Positions 38,560 to 46,901 of a stretch of 64,000 nucleotides of DNA are shown in pieces. The DNA is taken from the NCBI RefSeq assembly GCF_001831475.1, contig NZ_CP017688.1, positions 2,666,001 through 2,730,000 of the forward strand, in the 5' to 3' direction. The stretch comes from Flavobacterium crassostreae (GTDB lineage Bacteria > Bacteroidota > Bacteroidia > Flavobacteriales > Flavobacteriaceae). Every line of letters starts with the position of its first letter. The stretch's first letter is position 1. The position numbers and the translations under genes were made by a program. Under the pieces are notes generated by a model. The model was not told the DNA's origin. It saw only the letters and a list, made by a program, of their open reading frames with translations, and searched no databases.

Positions 38560-39978
38560 ATGAGAAAAATAATAACTTTAATAGTAATTTTATTTTGGGT
38601 TAATTCTAACTCACAAACAAACTATAATCCAATTTCTATCTCAAAAACATTCTCAGAAAATGGAAAATATTATATTGAATCAACTCCATTTGATGATTTT
38701 TATCCAAGTTTAAGAGGTAAATCTTTAATATTCAAAAATAATAAATTAAAATATAAAATTGAAAGACCATTCGTAATGCTTGGTAGTTCAAGTTATTTAG
38801 CAATAAGTAATGATGGTAAATATGTTATTTATATTATGTCGAAAAATTCAAATTCAAAAGAAGTTGAATTGAGAAATGTTACTATTTATAAAAAAGGAAA
38901 GTTAATAAAAACTTTTACAATTGAAGAATTTAGCAATTGCAATCCTGAAAATGAAACTTGTAACCTTATCTATGATAATTTTGACAATATAATTGATTAT
39001 AAAAAAAGTAAATTTAATGACACAAAAAATACAATCATATATAAAGATGATATAACTCAGGAAGAATTATTCTTGTCCAAGAATCCAGTTTTCATATTAA
39101 ATGACACCATTTACTCAACAAACTCAAATAGAATTACAACAATTTTCGATTTAGTTCATCAAAAAATTATTAAAAAAATTGAATTCAGTAAAGTTTATTC
39201 AAAACTTAATTTGAGCAACTATAAAATAAAATTTGAACAAAAACGATTTCCTACTCCTCAAAATAATGATACCTATTTTCCAAATTTGAAGAATGGTAAA
39301 AAAACAGCAATTGCATTAGCTGAAATGCTTGGAATGAAAGCATTGTATGTAAACGATAGTGACGATGGAAAATATCAATATTTTACAATTGACATAAATG
39401 GTTTTGTTGACCAAAACGGAAAATTAGAAATACTAAATTTAAAAGTAGACAAAAAACTTCCATATGATAAAGTTAAAAGTTTCTTTGAAGAACAAACTTA
39501 CGATGTAAGCTTTTTACCGAAGGAATTTGATAAATTCTTTTATCATTATTTCTTTTGGAGATTCAGAAATGCTGATAATCAAATTGCAATACTAGACACC
39601 AAAGAGTATGAATTAGAACAATTAAAAGTAGAAGAAAATAGAAAATATGCTGATACTATAGATAATTTTTACATTCCAAAAAACTTAAAAGAATGTTTTA
39701 TTCAGTTAGATAAAACATTGAACAATAAAAGTAAAAAACAGCTTAAAGAATCAACAGACTTATTTATGTTCAATTCTCACGGTGGTGGTTTAGGAATGTG
39801 GATTAGAAATAATTGGGGAATAAATGGTGGTTCAAGATTATTAATTTATTTCAATGAAAGAGGAATAACTGACAGAGATTATATTTCAGGAATAATAATT
39901 TATGAATATGTGAAATGGCTGAAAGAAGAAATTAATGCAGCAGAAATTTGGGAAAATGAAAATCCAATAAAAAAATAA
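38560..39978 (+). CDS. Secreted protein of unknown function (cassette 4)
   Basis: A 472-residue protein with a signal peptide (MRKIITLIVILFWVNSNSQ). Residues ~20-220 may form a beta-propeller-like region (KYYIESTPFDDFYPSLRGKS, YLAISNDGKYVIYIMSKN). The C-terminal third has LKECFIQLDKTLNNKSKKQL and LFMFNSHGGGLGMWIRNNWG followed by SRLLIYFNERG, which resembles small DUF6794/DUF6624-type immunity-like domains common in Bacteroidota polymorphic loci. The cassette starts TTAGTGGCT (38536) and closes with AGCCACTAAC, so it holds only this gene. Confidence 0.6.
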   Translation: MRKIITLIVILFWVNSNSQTNYNPISISKTFSENGKYYIESTPFDDFYPSLRGKSLIFKNNKLKYKIERPFVMLGSSSYLAISNDGKYVIYIMSKNSNSKEVELRNVTIYKKGKLIKTFTIEEFSNCNPENETCNLIYDNFDNIIDYKKSKFNDTKNTIIYKDDITQEELFLSKNPVFILNDTIYSTNSNRITTIFDLVHQKIIKKIEFSKVYSKLNLSNYKIKFEQKRFPTPQNNDTYFPNLKNGKKTAIALAEMLGMKALYVNDSDDGKYQYFTIDINGFVDQNGKLEILNLKVDKKLPYDKVKSFFEEQTYDVSFLPKEFDKFFYHYFFWRFRNADNQIAILDTKEYELEQLKVEENRKYADTIDNFYIPKNLKECFIQLDKTLNNKSKKQLKESTDLFMFNSHGGGLGMWIRNNWGINGGSRLLIYFNERGITDRDYISGIIIYEYVKWLKEEINAAEIWENENPIKK

Positions 39979-39980
39979 AC

Positions 39981-40116
39981 AGCCACTAACAGGCGTTTGG
40001 CAAGATTGCGAATTTTGTAGTAAATTCACGTTTACATTTCGCAAGAAATTTTATCTTTGATAGAAAATAATCGGTTCCGAAGTTCGCAACCTCGCCAAGC
40101 GCCGGAACGTTGTGCG
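39981..40116 (+). repeat. attC site 4
   Basis: Left box AGCCACTAAC at 39981; junction G40109/TT. Arms GGCGTTTGGCAAGATTGCGAA and TTCGCAACCTCGCCAAGCGCC pair. The loop carries TTTTATCTTTGATAG. Confidence 0.87.
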
Positions 40117-40148
40117 TCACTTTGGAGCAACAGGGAGAATTCAATAAC

Positions 40149-41319
40149 CTAGCGCAACAAATGATAAATTTTATCTTTGTTGAATTATGGAAAAAAAGTA
40201 CAAGCGATTATCCTTAGAAGAACGTATTATAATTGAGACATTACTTAAGGAAAACAGGACCGAAAACTACATTGGAAAGCAATTAAATCGAAATCGATCT
40301 ACCATAACCCGAGAAGTAAATCTTTGGGTAAGAAACCCAACCGATATTTACAAGGCTGATTTAGCACATTGGTATGCTTTAGAAACCAATAAAAACAAAA
40401 GAACTCAAGACAAAATAAATTCATATCCTAAACTTAAGATATTCGTTTACAGAAGCTTATTAAAAGGAACGAGCCCTGAATTAATGGCTGGACAAATCAA
40501 GTTATTATATCCAAATGACCCTATCATGTCTATTTCTTATGAATCTATATATAAACATATTTATAGGTCTAGGCAGTCTACTTTAGGCAAAAAACTAATC
40601 AAACTCCTCCCCTATCATCATCACAAAAGACGAGACAAAAGAAAATTTGGTAAAAAAAGAACACGGATCAAAGACCAAGTCAGTATTGACCTAAGACCTA
40701 TTGAAATTGAAAAACGTCTGGAAGCAGGGCACTTAGAAGGTGATTTGATGATTGGTGTCGGACACAAAAGTGCCATTGGAACCATCGTAGATAGAAAAAC
40801 TAGATATGTTATTATTGTACCAATCAGCAACAGAAAATCAAAAACAGTAACTCATGAATTTGCAAAGCTGTTAAATAAACATCCTCAATACCTCAGAAAA
40901 ACAATGACTTACGATAACGGAATGGAAATGGCTAATCATAAATGGCTCTCTGAAAAGACTGGAATGGATATTTATTTTGCACATCCTTACTCCTCATGGG
41001 AAAGAGGCACAAATGAAAATACTAATGGACTAATTAGAAGGTTTTTACCCAAAGGAACCGACTTTAACACAATAACTACTGAAGAGCTGAAACGAATAGA
41101 AAACAACCTAAATAACAGACCTAGAAAGGTTTTAGGTTTCAAAACACCTAATGAAATGAGGAACCAAGAAATTAATAAAATCAGTAACACACAGGCTTAA
41201 TTTTGGAAATAACTTTTGGCTCCTTAAAAAGCCAAAAAAGTTATTCTAAAATTAAGCACATTATCTAAGAAAAATACTAAATTTGATTTATTAAAAATAA
41301 CTAACGATGTTGCGCTAGA
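40149..41319 (+). mobile_element. IS30-family insertion sequence
   Basis: About 1,171 bp with terminal inverted repeats CTAGCGCAACA at the left end and its complement TGTTGCGCTAG at the right end (one gap or mismatch further inside). A two-base AC flanks each end, a possible target duplication, in line with the 2-3 bp made by IS30 elements. It contains one transposase gene and ~120 bp of non-coding right end. The inner left end includes TATCTTTG (40172-40179), a -7-like motif ahead of the transposase. Confidence 0.85.
40187..41200 (+). CDS. IS30-family transposase
   Basis: A 337-residue transposase. The N-terminal helix-turn-helix is KRLSLEERIIIETLLKEN with KQLNRNRSTITREV. The DDE catalytic triad is in EGDLMIG (Asp ~185), TYDNGMEMANH (Asp ~243) and HPYSSWERGTNENTNGLIRR (Glu ~276), the last being the IS30 signature. 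Length is normal and no frameshift is seen, so the element may be active. Confidence 0.95.
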   Translation: MEKKYKRLSLEERIIIETLLKENRTENYIGKQLNRNRSTITREVNLWVRNPTDIYKADLAHWYALETNKNKRTQDKINSYPKLKIFVYRSLLKGTSPELMAGQIKLLYPNDPIMSISYESIYKHIYRSRQSTLGKKLIKLLPYHHHKRRDKRKFGKKRTRIKDQVSIDLRPIEIEKRLEAGHLEGDLMIGVGHKSAIGTIVDRKTRYVIIVPISNRKSKTVTHEFAKLLNKHPQYLRKTMTYDNGMEMANHKWLSEKTGMDIYFAHPYSSWERGTNENTNGLIRRFLPKGTDFNTITTEELKRIENNLNNRPRKVLGFKTPNEMRNQEINKISNTQA

Positions 41320-41377
41320 CCCTTGAATCCGCCCAGAAGTAGAAAAGAGAACATAAAATAACAAGAAATAAACTATA

Positions 41378-42526
41378 GTGATTTCAGAGAACATAATTGC
41401 AGAAAAATTTTATGGATTAGATCATCTAAGAGCATTAGCAATTTTGTTAGTTTTCTTTTTTCATTATTTCATATTAAGCGGAGGAGAACCTAAATGGTTA
41501 CCAGATTATGCGAAATTTGGTTGGACAGGAGTTGATTTATTTTTCGTGTTAAGTGGTTTTTTAATTTCATCCCAATTGTTTTTAAAAATTAAACAAGAAA
41601 AGAAAATTTCATACAAAGAATTCTTTTTAAAAAGATTTTTTAGAATTATTCCAGCATATCTAGTTGTTGTTGGAATTTATTTTATTGTTCCTCTTTTTCG
41701 AGAAAAAGAAAGTTTACCACCAGTTTGGAAATTTCTGACGTTTACTCAAAACTTTGGAACTAACTTGAAAGATTTTGGAACATTTTCTCACGCTTGGTCG
41801 TTATGTGTAGAAGAGCATTTTTACTTTTTCTTACCAATTATCTTAATAATATTGAAAGCCAAAAATCTTTTTAAAAAATCATATTGGTTATTAGTGATTC
41901 TCTTTTTAATCGGTTTTATAGTTAGATTTTATAGTTGGAATAACTTTTACATTCCAAAAATAAACGATGAAAACTCATGGCTATATTGGTACAAATTTAT
42001 TTATTATCCAACTTACAATAGACTTGACGGACTTTTAGTTGGAGTTTCAATTGCAGGTATTTATCAGTTTCTTCCAAATTTATGGGACAAAATTTCAAAA
42101 TTTGGAAATCTGAACCTAATTGTGAGCTTCTTGATTTTGACTTGTGCATATTTCTTGTGTTATGAAGAACGAACGTTTTACGCTTCCATTTTTGGCTTTC
42201 CATTGGTTGCAATTGGTTACGGATTTTTAGTAATTGGAGCAATTAGCCCAAATAGTTTTCTTTTTAAATGGAAATCAAAAACAACAACATTTATTGCATC
42301 ATTATCATTTGCAATTTACTTAACTCACAAAGGAATAATTCACATAACTCAAAATTTATTTGAAAATATAAACGTAGAAAGTAATTTAATGATGTTTATT
42401 TGTATTGTAACTTGCATAATTGGAGCATATTTTCTGAATTTAGCAATCGAAAAACCATTTATGAAATTGCGAAACCGAATAATTAAAAATAAAAAAAGCG
42501 AACGCACAACAACCATTTTGAGCTAG
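41378..42526 (+). CDS. Membrane acyltransferase family 3
   Basis: A 382-residue integral membrane protein with about ten membrane segments. It has the acyltransferase-3 hallmarks FYGLDHLRALAILLVFFFH (N-terminal histidine-bearing helix), WTGVDLFFVLSGFLIS and FLKRFFRIIPAYL, then SHAWSLCVEEHFYFFLPI. These proteins O-acetylate exopolysaccharide, O-antigen or peptidoglycan. The start is GTG at 41378; no in-frame ATG is suitably placed. The last codons (ERTTTILS, stop) lie in the attC. Acetylation of surface glycan could change phage adsorption, which is inference. Confidence 0.88.
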   Translation: MISENIIAEKFYGLDHLRALAILLVFFFHYFILSGGEPKWLPDYAKFGWTGVDLFFVLSGFLISSQLFLKIKQEKKISYKEFFLKRFFRIIPAYLVVVGIYFIVPLFREKESLPPVWKFLTFTQNFGTNLKDFGTFSHAWSLCVEEHFYFFLPIILIILKAKNLFKKSYWLLVILFLIGFIVRFYSWNNFYIPKINDENSWLYWYKFIYYPTYNRLDGLLVGVSIAGIYQFLPNLWDKISKFGNLNLIVSFLILTCAYFLCYEERTFYASIFGFPLVAIGYGFLVIGAISPNSFLFKWKSKTTTFIASLSFAIYLTHKGIIHITQNLFENINVESNLMMFICIVTCIIGAYFLNLAIEKPFMKLRNRIIKNKKSERTTTILS

Positions 42527-42628
42527 CTGGAGTTTAGTGGAATTACCGTTTCGCATCAAGTTTTCATTAAGCCGAAAATTGAGCGGTTACGAACTTCCAG
42601 CCATCTCAAAGTGGCATAACGTTGGTAG
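42501..42628 (+). repeat. attC site 5
   Basis: Left box AACGCACAAC at 42501; junction G42621/TT. Arms CCATTTTGAGCTAGCTGG and CCAGCCATCTCAAAGTGG pair; the loop is close to that of site 2. The acyltransferase stop lies in the left arm. Confidence 0.87.
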
Positions 42629-42700
42629 CAAGCAAAAAAAAAACAGAGAAAAGAATGTCTTGTTTGAGATAATTCGTAATTTTGATAAAAATATTTTGTT

Positions 42701-42940
42701 ATGGATATTCAAAGTAGAAAAATAGAATTTATGCAAGCTTTCCTTAAACTCCAAAGTGAAGAAGTAATTTCTCAATTAGAACATATTTTAAGAAAGAAAT
42801 CTACTATTGATTTAGAACTAGATTCAGAATTTAAACCTATGTCAATAGAAGAATTTAACGACCGAATTGATAAGTCCGAGAATGATTTTAAAAACGGTAG
42901 ATATAAAAGTACTTCTGAACTTTTTAAGAAGTATAATTAA
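42701..42940 (+). CDS. Antitoxin of a ParE/RelE-type pair
   Basis: A 79-residue acidic protein placed directly before the toxin. The C-terminal half, SIEEFNDRIDKSENDFKNGR, then YKSTSELFKK, resembles the toxin-wrapping tail of small Bacteroidota antitoxins. No DNA-binding fold is clear. TAATTTTG (42677-42684) is a -7-like motif upstream, so the pair may have its own promoter. The stop overlaps the toxin start by one base. Confidence 0.75.
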   Translation: MDIQSRKIEFMQAFLKLQSEEVISQLEHILRKKSTIDLELDSEFKPMSIEEFNDRIDKSENDFKNGRYKSTSELFKKYN

Positions 42941-43257
42941 TGAGTTACTCAATAATTTGGTCAAACTTTGCTGAGAGGGAACTTGATAAAATTTTTCAAT
43001 ATTATATTGAAAAAGCAAATTTAAAAGTTGCTAAAAGCATACTTCAGAAAATTTTAGTCGAACCAGAAAGACTTATACAAAATTCAGAATTATTTCAAAT
43101 CGAAGATTTGTTAATTGATAGAGTCTATAATTATAGATATATAGTTTGCGATAATTATAAAATAATATATTCAGTCGATATAGAATTAAAACTTATAAAA
43201 ATTGCAGACGTATTTGATACTCGTCAAAATCCAATTAAAATTAAACAAATTAAATAG
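42940..43257 (+). CDS. ParE/RelE-superfamily toxin
   Basis: A 105-residue basic protein with the ParE/RelE fold pattern: IIWSNFAERELDKIFQYYIE (helix pair), then NYRYIVCDNYKIIYSVD (beta sheet) and KIADVFDTRQNP near the end, typical of ParE/RelE proteins (DVFDTRQNP). Whether it cuts mRNA at the ribosome or blocks gyrase is not known. In integrons such pairs are thought to stabilise arrays against cassette loss. Confidence 0.85.
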   Translation: MSYSIIWSNFAERELDKIFQYYIEKANLKVAKSILQKILVEPERLIQNSELFQIEDLLIDRVYNYRYIVCDNYKIIYSVDIELKLIKIADVFDTRQNPIKIKQIK

Positions 43258-43263
43258 ATTGCC

Positions 43264-43391
43264 AGCTACCAACAGCCATTTTGATATAGCTGGAATTTAG
43301 TGGAATTATCGTTTCGTATCAAGTTTTCGTTAGGCAGAAAATTTAGCGGTTACGAATTTCCAGCCATCTCAAACTGGCGAAACGTTATGTG
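43264..43391 (+). repeat. attC site 6
   Basis: Left box AGCTACCAAC at 43264; junction G43384/TT. Arms CCATTTTGATATAGCTGG and CCAGCCATCTCAAACTGG pair. Confidence 0.86.
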
Positions 43392-44003
43392 CTAGTTTTG
43401 CCCATTTTGCGCAGATAAAGCCGTTTTTATAAGAAAAAACTGTCTATAATTTTAAGGTTTAGCGTTCTAAATTCTTAAAAAAGCGCAATAAAAATGGATT
43501 CTTAAAAGCCAAAAAAAAACGTTTTGTTGTTTAAAGAATATTATTTCTAACCTGAAAATAATCCAAAACAAAATAATGACATAAAACAGCGTGATTTGCG
43601 GTTTACAGAGTGATTTTTCAAACAAGAAAATCCCAAAAGTTGAAGCGAAAACGGCATTTTATCATCTTTACGGAAAAAATTAAATGAGTGTAATTTGTTC
43701 CTTACAAAGTGATTATTCAAATAAGAAAAATCTCGGATTTAAATCTTAAAACGGGATTTTATCAGCGTTACGAAAAAAATTAAAAAAGTGTGATTTGTTC
43801 TTTACAAAGTGAGTATCTAAATAAAAAATCTCGAATTTAAAGCCAAAAAATATTTGCGTTTTTAGGTTTGTGAAGAAAAAACCAGCCCATAACAATCGTC
43901 TTAACTAATTTGCAGATTCTGTGGAATTACCGTTTTTAATTGTATATTCGTTACAGCGAAGGTAATCGTATCCAAAGCCTGCAAACTAGTTAAGGCGGGA
44001 ACG
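43385..44003 (+). repeat. Cassette 7: gene-less cassette, family A
   Basis: 619 bp. The start reads TTATGTGCTAG where the other A copies have TTATGGGCTAG, but its attC left box is the standard AGCCCATAAC, so this start has one mismatch. Three ~100-bp units are present. The attC loop differs from its neighbours (TTACAGCGAAGGTAATCG). Confidence 0.78.
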
Positions 44004-44010
44004 TTATGGG
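43884..44010 (+). repeat. attC site 7
   Basis: Left box AGCCCATAAC at 43884; junction G44003/TT. Family-A arms with an altered loop segment. Confidence 0.86.
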
Positions 44011-44623
44011 CTAGTTTTGCCCATTTTGCGCAGATAAAGCCGTTTTTATAAGAAAAAACTGTTTATAATTTTAAGGTTTAGAGTTCTAAATTCTTTAAAA
44101 AAGCTCAAAAAAAATGGATTCTTAAAATCTAAAAAAACAGGTTTTGTTGTTTAAAAAGTATTACTAAAAAACTGAAAATAATCCAAAACAAAATAATGAC
44201 TTAAAACAGCGTGATTTGTGGTTTTCAGAGTGATTTTTTTAAACAAGAAAATCCCCAAGTTGAAGCGCAAACGGCATTTTATCAGCGTGACGTAAAAAAT
44301 TAAATGAGTGTAATTTGTTCCTTACAAAGTGATTATCCAAATAAGAAAAATCTCGGATTTAAATCTTAAAAAAAATCAATAAGGAAAATTAAAAAGCTGA
44401 AATAGAGTGATTTGTTTTTTAAAGAGTGAGTATCTAAATAAAAAAAATCTCGTATTTAAAGCCAAAAAATGTTTGCGTTTTTAGGTTTGGGGAGAAAAAA
44501 CCAGCCCATAACAATCGTCTTAACTAATTTGCAGATTCTGTGGAATTACCGTTTTTAATTGTATATTCGTTATGAAGAAAAACATCCGTATCCAAAGCCT
44601 GCAAACTAGTTAAGGCGGGAACG
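44004..44623 (+). repeat. Cassette 8: gene-less cassette, family A
   Basis: 620 bp, start TTATGGGCT matched by left box AGCCCATAAC. The second unit has a changed join (AAAAAATCAATAAGGAAAAT) in place of the ACAGGATTTTACCAGCG of cassette 3, a variant also found in A' copies. Confidence 0.78.
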
Positions 44624-44630
44624 TTATGGG
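44503..44630 (+). repeat. attC site 8
   Basis: Left box AGCCCATAAC at 44503; junction G44623/TT; family-A arms. Confidence 0.87.
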
Positions 44631-45237
44631 CTAGTTTTGCCCATTTTGCGCAGATAAAGCCGTTTTTGCAAGAAAAAACTGTTTATAATTTTAAGGTTTA
44701 GAGTTCTAAATTCCTAAAAAAAAGCGCAAAAAAACTGGATTCTTAAAAGCCAAAAAAAATATTTTGTTGTTTAAAGAGTATTACTAAAAAACAGAAAATA
44801 ACTCAAAACAAAATAATGACATAAAACAGCGTGATTTGTAGTTTAAAGAGTAAATCTGAAAATAAAAAAAATCCCAAGTTGAAGCGCAAACGGCATTTTA
44901 TCAGCGTGACGGAAAAAATTAAATGAGTGTAATTTGTTCCTTACAAAGTGATTAACCAAATAAGAAAAATCTCGGATTTAAATCTTAAAAAAAAAGCGAA
45001 AATTAAAAAACTAAAATAGAGTGATTTGTTGTTTACAAAGTGAGTATCTAAATAAAAAAAATCTCGAATTTAAAGCCAAAAAATGTTTGCGTTTTTAGGT
45101 TTGTGAAGAAAAAACCAGCCCATAACAATCGTCTTAACTAATTTGCAGATTCTGTGGAATTACCGTTTTTAATTGTATATTCGTTATGAAGAAAAACATC
45201 CGTATCCAAAGCCTGCAAACTAGTTAAGGCGGGAACG
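44624..45237 (+). repeat. Cassette 9: gene-less cassette, family A
   Basis: 614 bp, the shortest A copy. Its middle join is AAAAAAAAGCGAAAATTAAA. Third of three family-A cassettes in tandem (7, 8, 9). Confidence 0.78.
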
Positions 45238-45244
45238 TTGGCAG
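45117..45244 (+). repeat. attC site 9
   Basis: Left box AGCCCATAAC at 45117; junction G45237/TT; family-A arms. Confidence 0.87.
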
Positions 45245-45268
45245 TAATACTAAAAATCCGAAATAGAA

Positions 45269-45823
45269 ATGACGAAAGTAGTTTTTAAAGAAATTGAAAT
45301 TAATAATTGGATTGAATATATCGAACTTAAATTTGCTGACAAAAATTACTTCGAAATTGAAAAAAACACAAAAGAAGAACAAGAAGAGTTTATAAAAATT
45401 AACAGTAAAACAAATAAAACGAAAATATGGTTTAATGGACTTCATGGTGAAAATTTAATACTTTATGATTGTCAATATTCAAGTGAAGAAACTCAAAGTT
45501 GGAGCGGAGAAAGTTGTGCTGCCGACCCAGAAAAGTATGGGGTTTTTAATCAAGAAAACTTAAATAAAATAAATGACATTTTAGAAATTCCAATTTACAA
45601 AGGTTGGTATTCCGAAGAATACTATTTATTTGGTGATTTTTACAAAGCAATTAGTTACAAAGACAAAACTAAAAAAGAAAAAATTCTAACTTATTATGGT
45701 TCAAATTATGGTTGTATATCAATAATCTTATTTCCTATTTTTATCCTTATTAACTTACTAACGAGATTTGGATTATTTGGAAATAAGATTGTGAAAAATA
45801 TAAAACCAATAATTGAAATCTAA
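45269..45823 (+). CDS. Unknown protein, copy 1 (cassette 10)
   Basis: A 184-residue protein of no family I recognise. The N-terminal ~150 residues are soluble (MTKVVFKEIEINNWIEYIEL, KIWFNGLHGENLILYDCQYS). One C-terminal membrane segment (ISIILFPIFILINLLTRFGL) ends near the tail, so it may be tail-anchored. Cassette 10 (45238-45960, 723 bp) starts TTGGCAGTAAT and is identical to cassette 13 as far as I compared. Confidence 0.7.
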   Translation: MTKVVFKEIEINNWIEYIELKFADKNYFEIEKNTKEEQEEFIKINSKTNKTKIWFNGLHGENLILYDCQYSSEETQSWSGESCAADPEKYGVFNQENLNKINDILEIPIYKGWYSEEYYLFGDFYKAISYKDKTKKEKILTYYGSNYGCISIILFPIFILINLLTRFGLFGNKIVKNIKPIIEI

Positions 45824-45830
45824 AAAGTAC

Positions 45831-45967
45831 TACTGCCAACAGCCGTTTCTCGCAATTGCGAATTTTGTGGTAAGTTCACGTTTTCGTTTCGCAAGAATTT
45901 TTATCTTTAACAGAAAATATAAAGTTCCGAAGTTCGCAACTGACGAGAAGCGGCGGAACGTTGGCAG
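45831..45967 (+). repeat. attC site 10
   Basis: Left box TACTGCCAAC at 45831; junction G45960/TT. Arms GCCGTTTCTCGCAATTGCGAA and TTCGCAACTGACGAGAAGCGG pair with two bulges; the loop has TTTTTATCTTTAAC. Confidence 0.88.
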
Positions 45968-46027
45968 TAATTATAAAATAAACGAGGCGAATTCAGCAAT
46001 ATATCGAAACTTTTGCTAAATTTGAAG

Positions 46028-46327
46028 ATGATTCTAATTGAAAAAAATATTGACCGCCTAAAAATGATTTGTTCAACATACAATGTGGACAAAATGTACT
46101 TATTTGGTTCTGCATTAAATTCAAATTTTAATGACAAAAGTGATATTGATTTTTTAGTGAAGTTCAAATCTTTTGAATTATCTCAATACTTTGAGAATTA
46201 TATAAATTTAAAAGAAAATTTAAAAACCTTGTTTGGAAGAGAAGTCGACTTACTTGAAGAGCAAACACTTAAAAACCCAATTTTAATAAACTCAATAAAT
46301 AAATCAAAAGAACTTATTTATGGATGA
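46028..46327 (+). CDS. MNT-type nucleotidyltransferase antitoxin
   Basis: A 99-residue minimal nucleotidyltransferase. The signature GSALNSNFNDKSDIDFLVKF (Gly-Ser, then Asp-x-Asp) is at residues ~32-51. In the MntA-HepT type this enzyme inactivates the partner HEPN toxin by adding AMP. I start at ATG 46028 (MILIEKNIDR); the frame is open from a TTG at 46013. It overlaps the toxin gene by eight bases. Cassette 11 (45961-46789) starts TTGGCAGTAAT. Confidence 0.88.
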   Translation: MILIEKNIDRLKMICSTYNVDKMYLFGSALNSNFNDKSDIDFLVKFKSFELSQYFENYINLKENLKTLFGREVDLLEEQTLKNPILINSINKSKELIYG

Positions 46328-46667
46328 GAGAATATTAAAATGGTTGTTTGATGTTAAAATGGCTATTGATGAAATTGATAGTTATTTTATCGACGAAGAA
46401 AAAGACTTTTTTAAATATCGAAGCAACTTGATGTTAAAAAGGGCAGTTGAAAGAGATTTAGAAATTATTGGAGAAGCAATAAATCGAATTATTACTCGTG
46501 ATAAATATTTTGAAATTAAAATAACAAATGCAAAAGCTATTATTAGTTTGAGAAATCAAGTAATTCACGCTTATGATAATATTTCAGATGAAAACATTTG
46601 GTCAATACTTACAAATCATCTTCCTAAACTAAAAAAGGAAATTGAATATCTAATTGACGAAAAATAA
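46320..46667 (+). CDS. HEPN-domain toxin (HepT/DUF86 family)
   Basis: A 115-residue all-helical protein with the HEPN RNase motif RNQVIHAY (Arg-x4-His, about residue 81) and the DUF86 pattern KRAVERDLEIIGEAINRI. Members cut RNA, e.g. tRNA, unless neutralised by the MNT partner. The paired order (MNT first) and overlap are as in described MntA-HepT modules. Confidence 0.9.
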   Translation: MDERILKWLFDVKMAIDEIDSYFIDEEKDFFKYRSNLMLKRAVERDLEIIGEAINRIITRDKYFEIKITNAKAIISLRNQVIHAYDNISDENIWSILTNHLPKLKKEIEYLIDEK

Positions 46668-46668
46668 C

Positions 46669-46796
46669 TACTGCCAACAGCCAGTTTGAACTAGCTGGAA
46701 TTTAGTGGAATTACCGTTTCGTTTCAAGTTTTCGTTAAGCAGAAAATTGAGCAGTTACGAATTTCCAGCCATCTCAAACTGGCGAGACGTTAGCGG
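46669..46796 (+). repeat. attC site 11
   Basis: Left box TACTGCCAAC at 46669; junction G46789/TT. Arms GCCAGTTTGAACTAGCTGG and CCAGCCATCTCAAACTGGC pair. Confidence 0.86.
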
Positions 46797-46901
46797 TCAG
46801 TTTAGTCTAGGATCGGAGAATATAATACTTTAAAAAAAAGAATTACAATTCATAAAATGATCCAAATAAAAAATAATTAAGTCTGCATAAAAATTTTAAA
46901 T

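Larger units (their letters stand above)
40110..42621 (+). mobile_element. Cassette 5: acyltransferase cassette interrupted by an IS30 element
   Basis: Begins TTGTGCGTC; left box of its attC, AACGCACAAC (42501-42510), matches this start, although an IS30-family element (40149-41319) separates the start from the acyltransferase gene. Without the element the cassette is ~1.34 kb. Confidence 0.8.
42622..43384 (+). mobile_element. Cassette 6: toxin-antitoxin
   Basis: Begins TTGGTAGCA; left box AGCTACCAAC (43264-43273) matches in nine of ten bases. It contains two overlapping genes. Confidence 0.82.

Noticed and set aside
45224..45445. Minus-strand frames inside the duplicated unknown gene (also 48325-48537)
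   Set aside because: They are shadows of the plus-strand 184-codon gene, which has the better start position and cassette orientation.
46017..46024. TAAATTTG as promoter -7 of the MNT-HEPN pair
   Set aside because: It is only four bases ahead of the chosen start codon, so transcription would begin inside the gene, and no TTG lies at the right distance.
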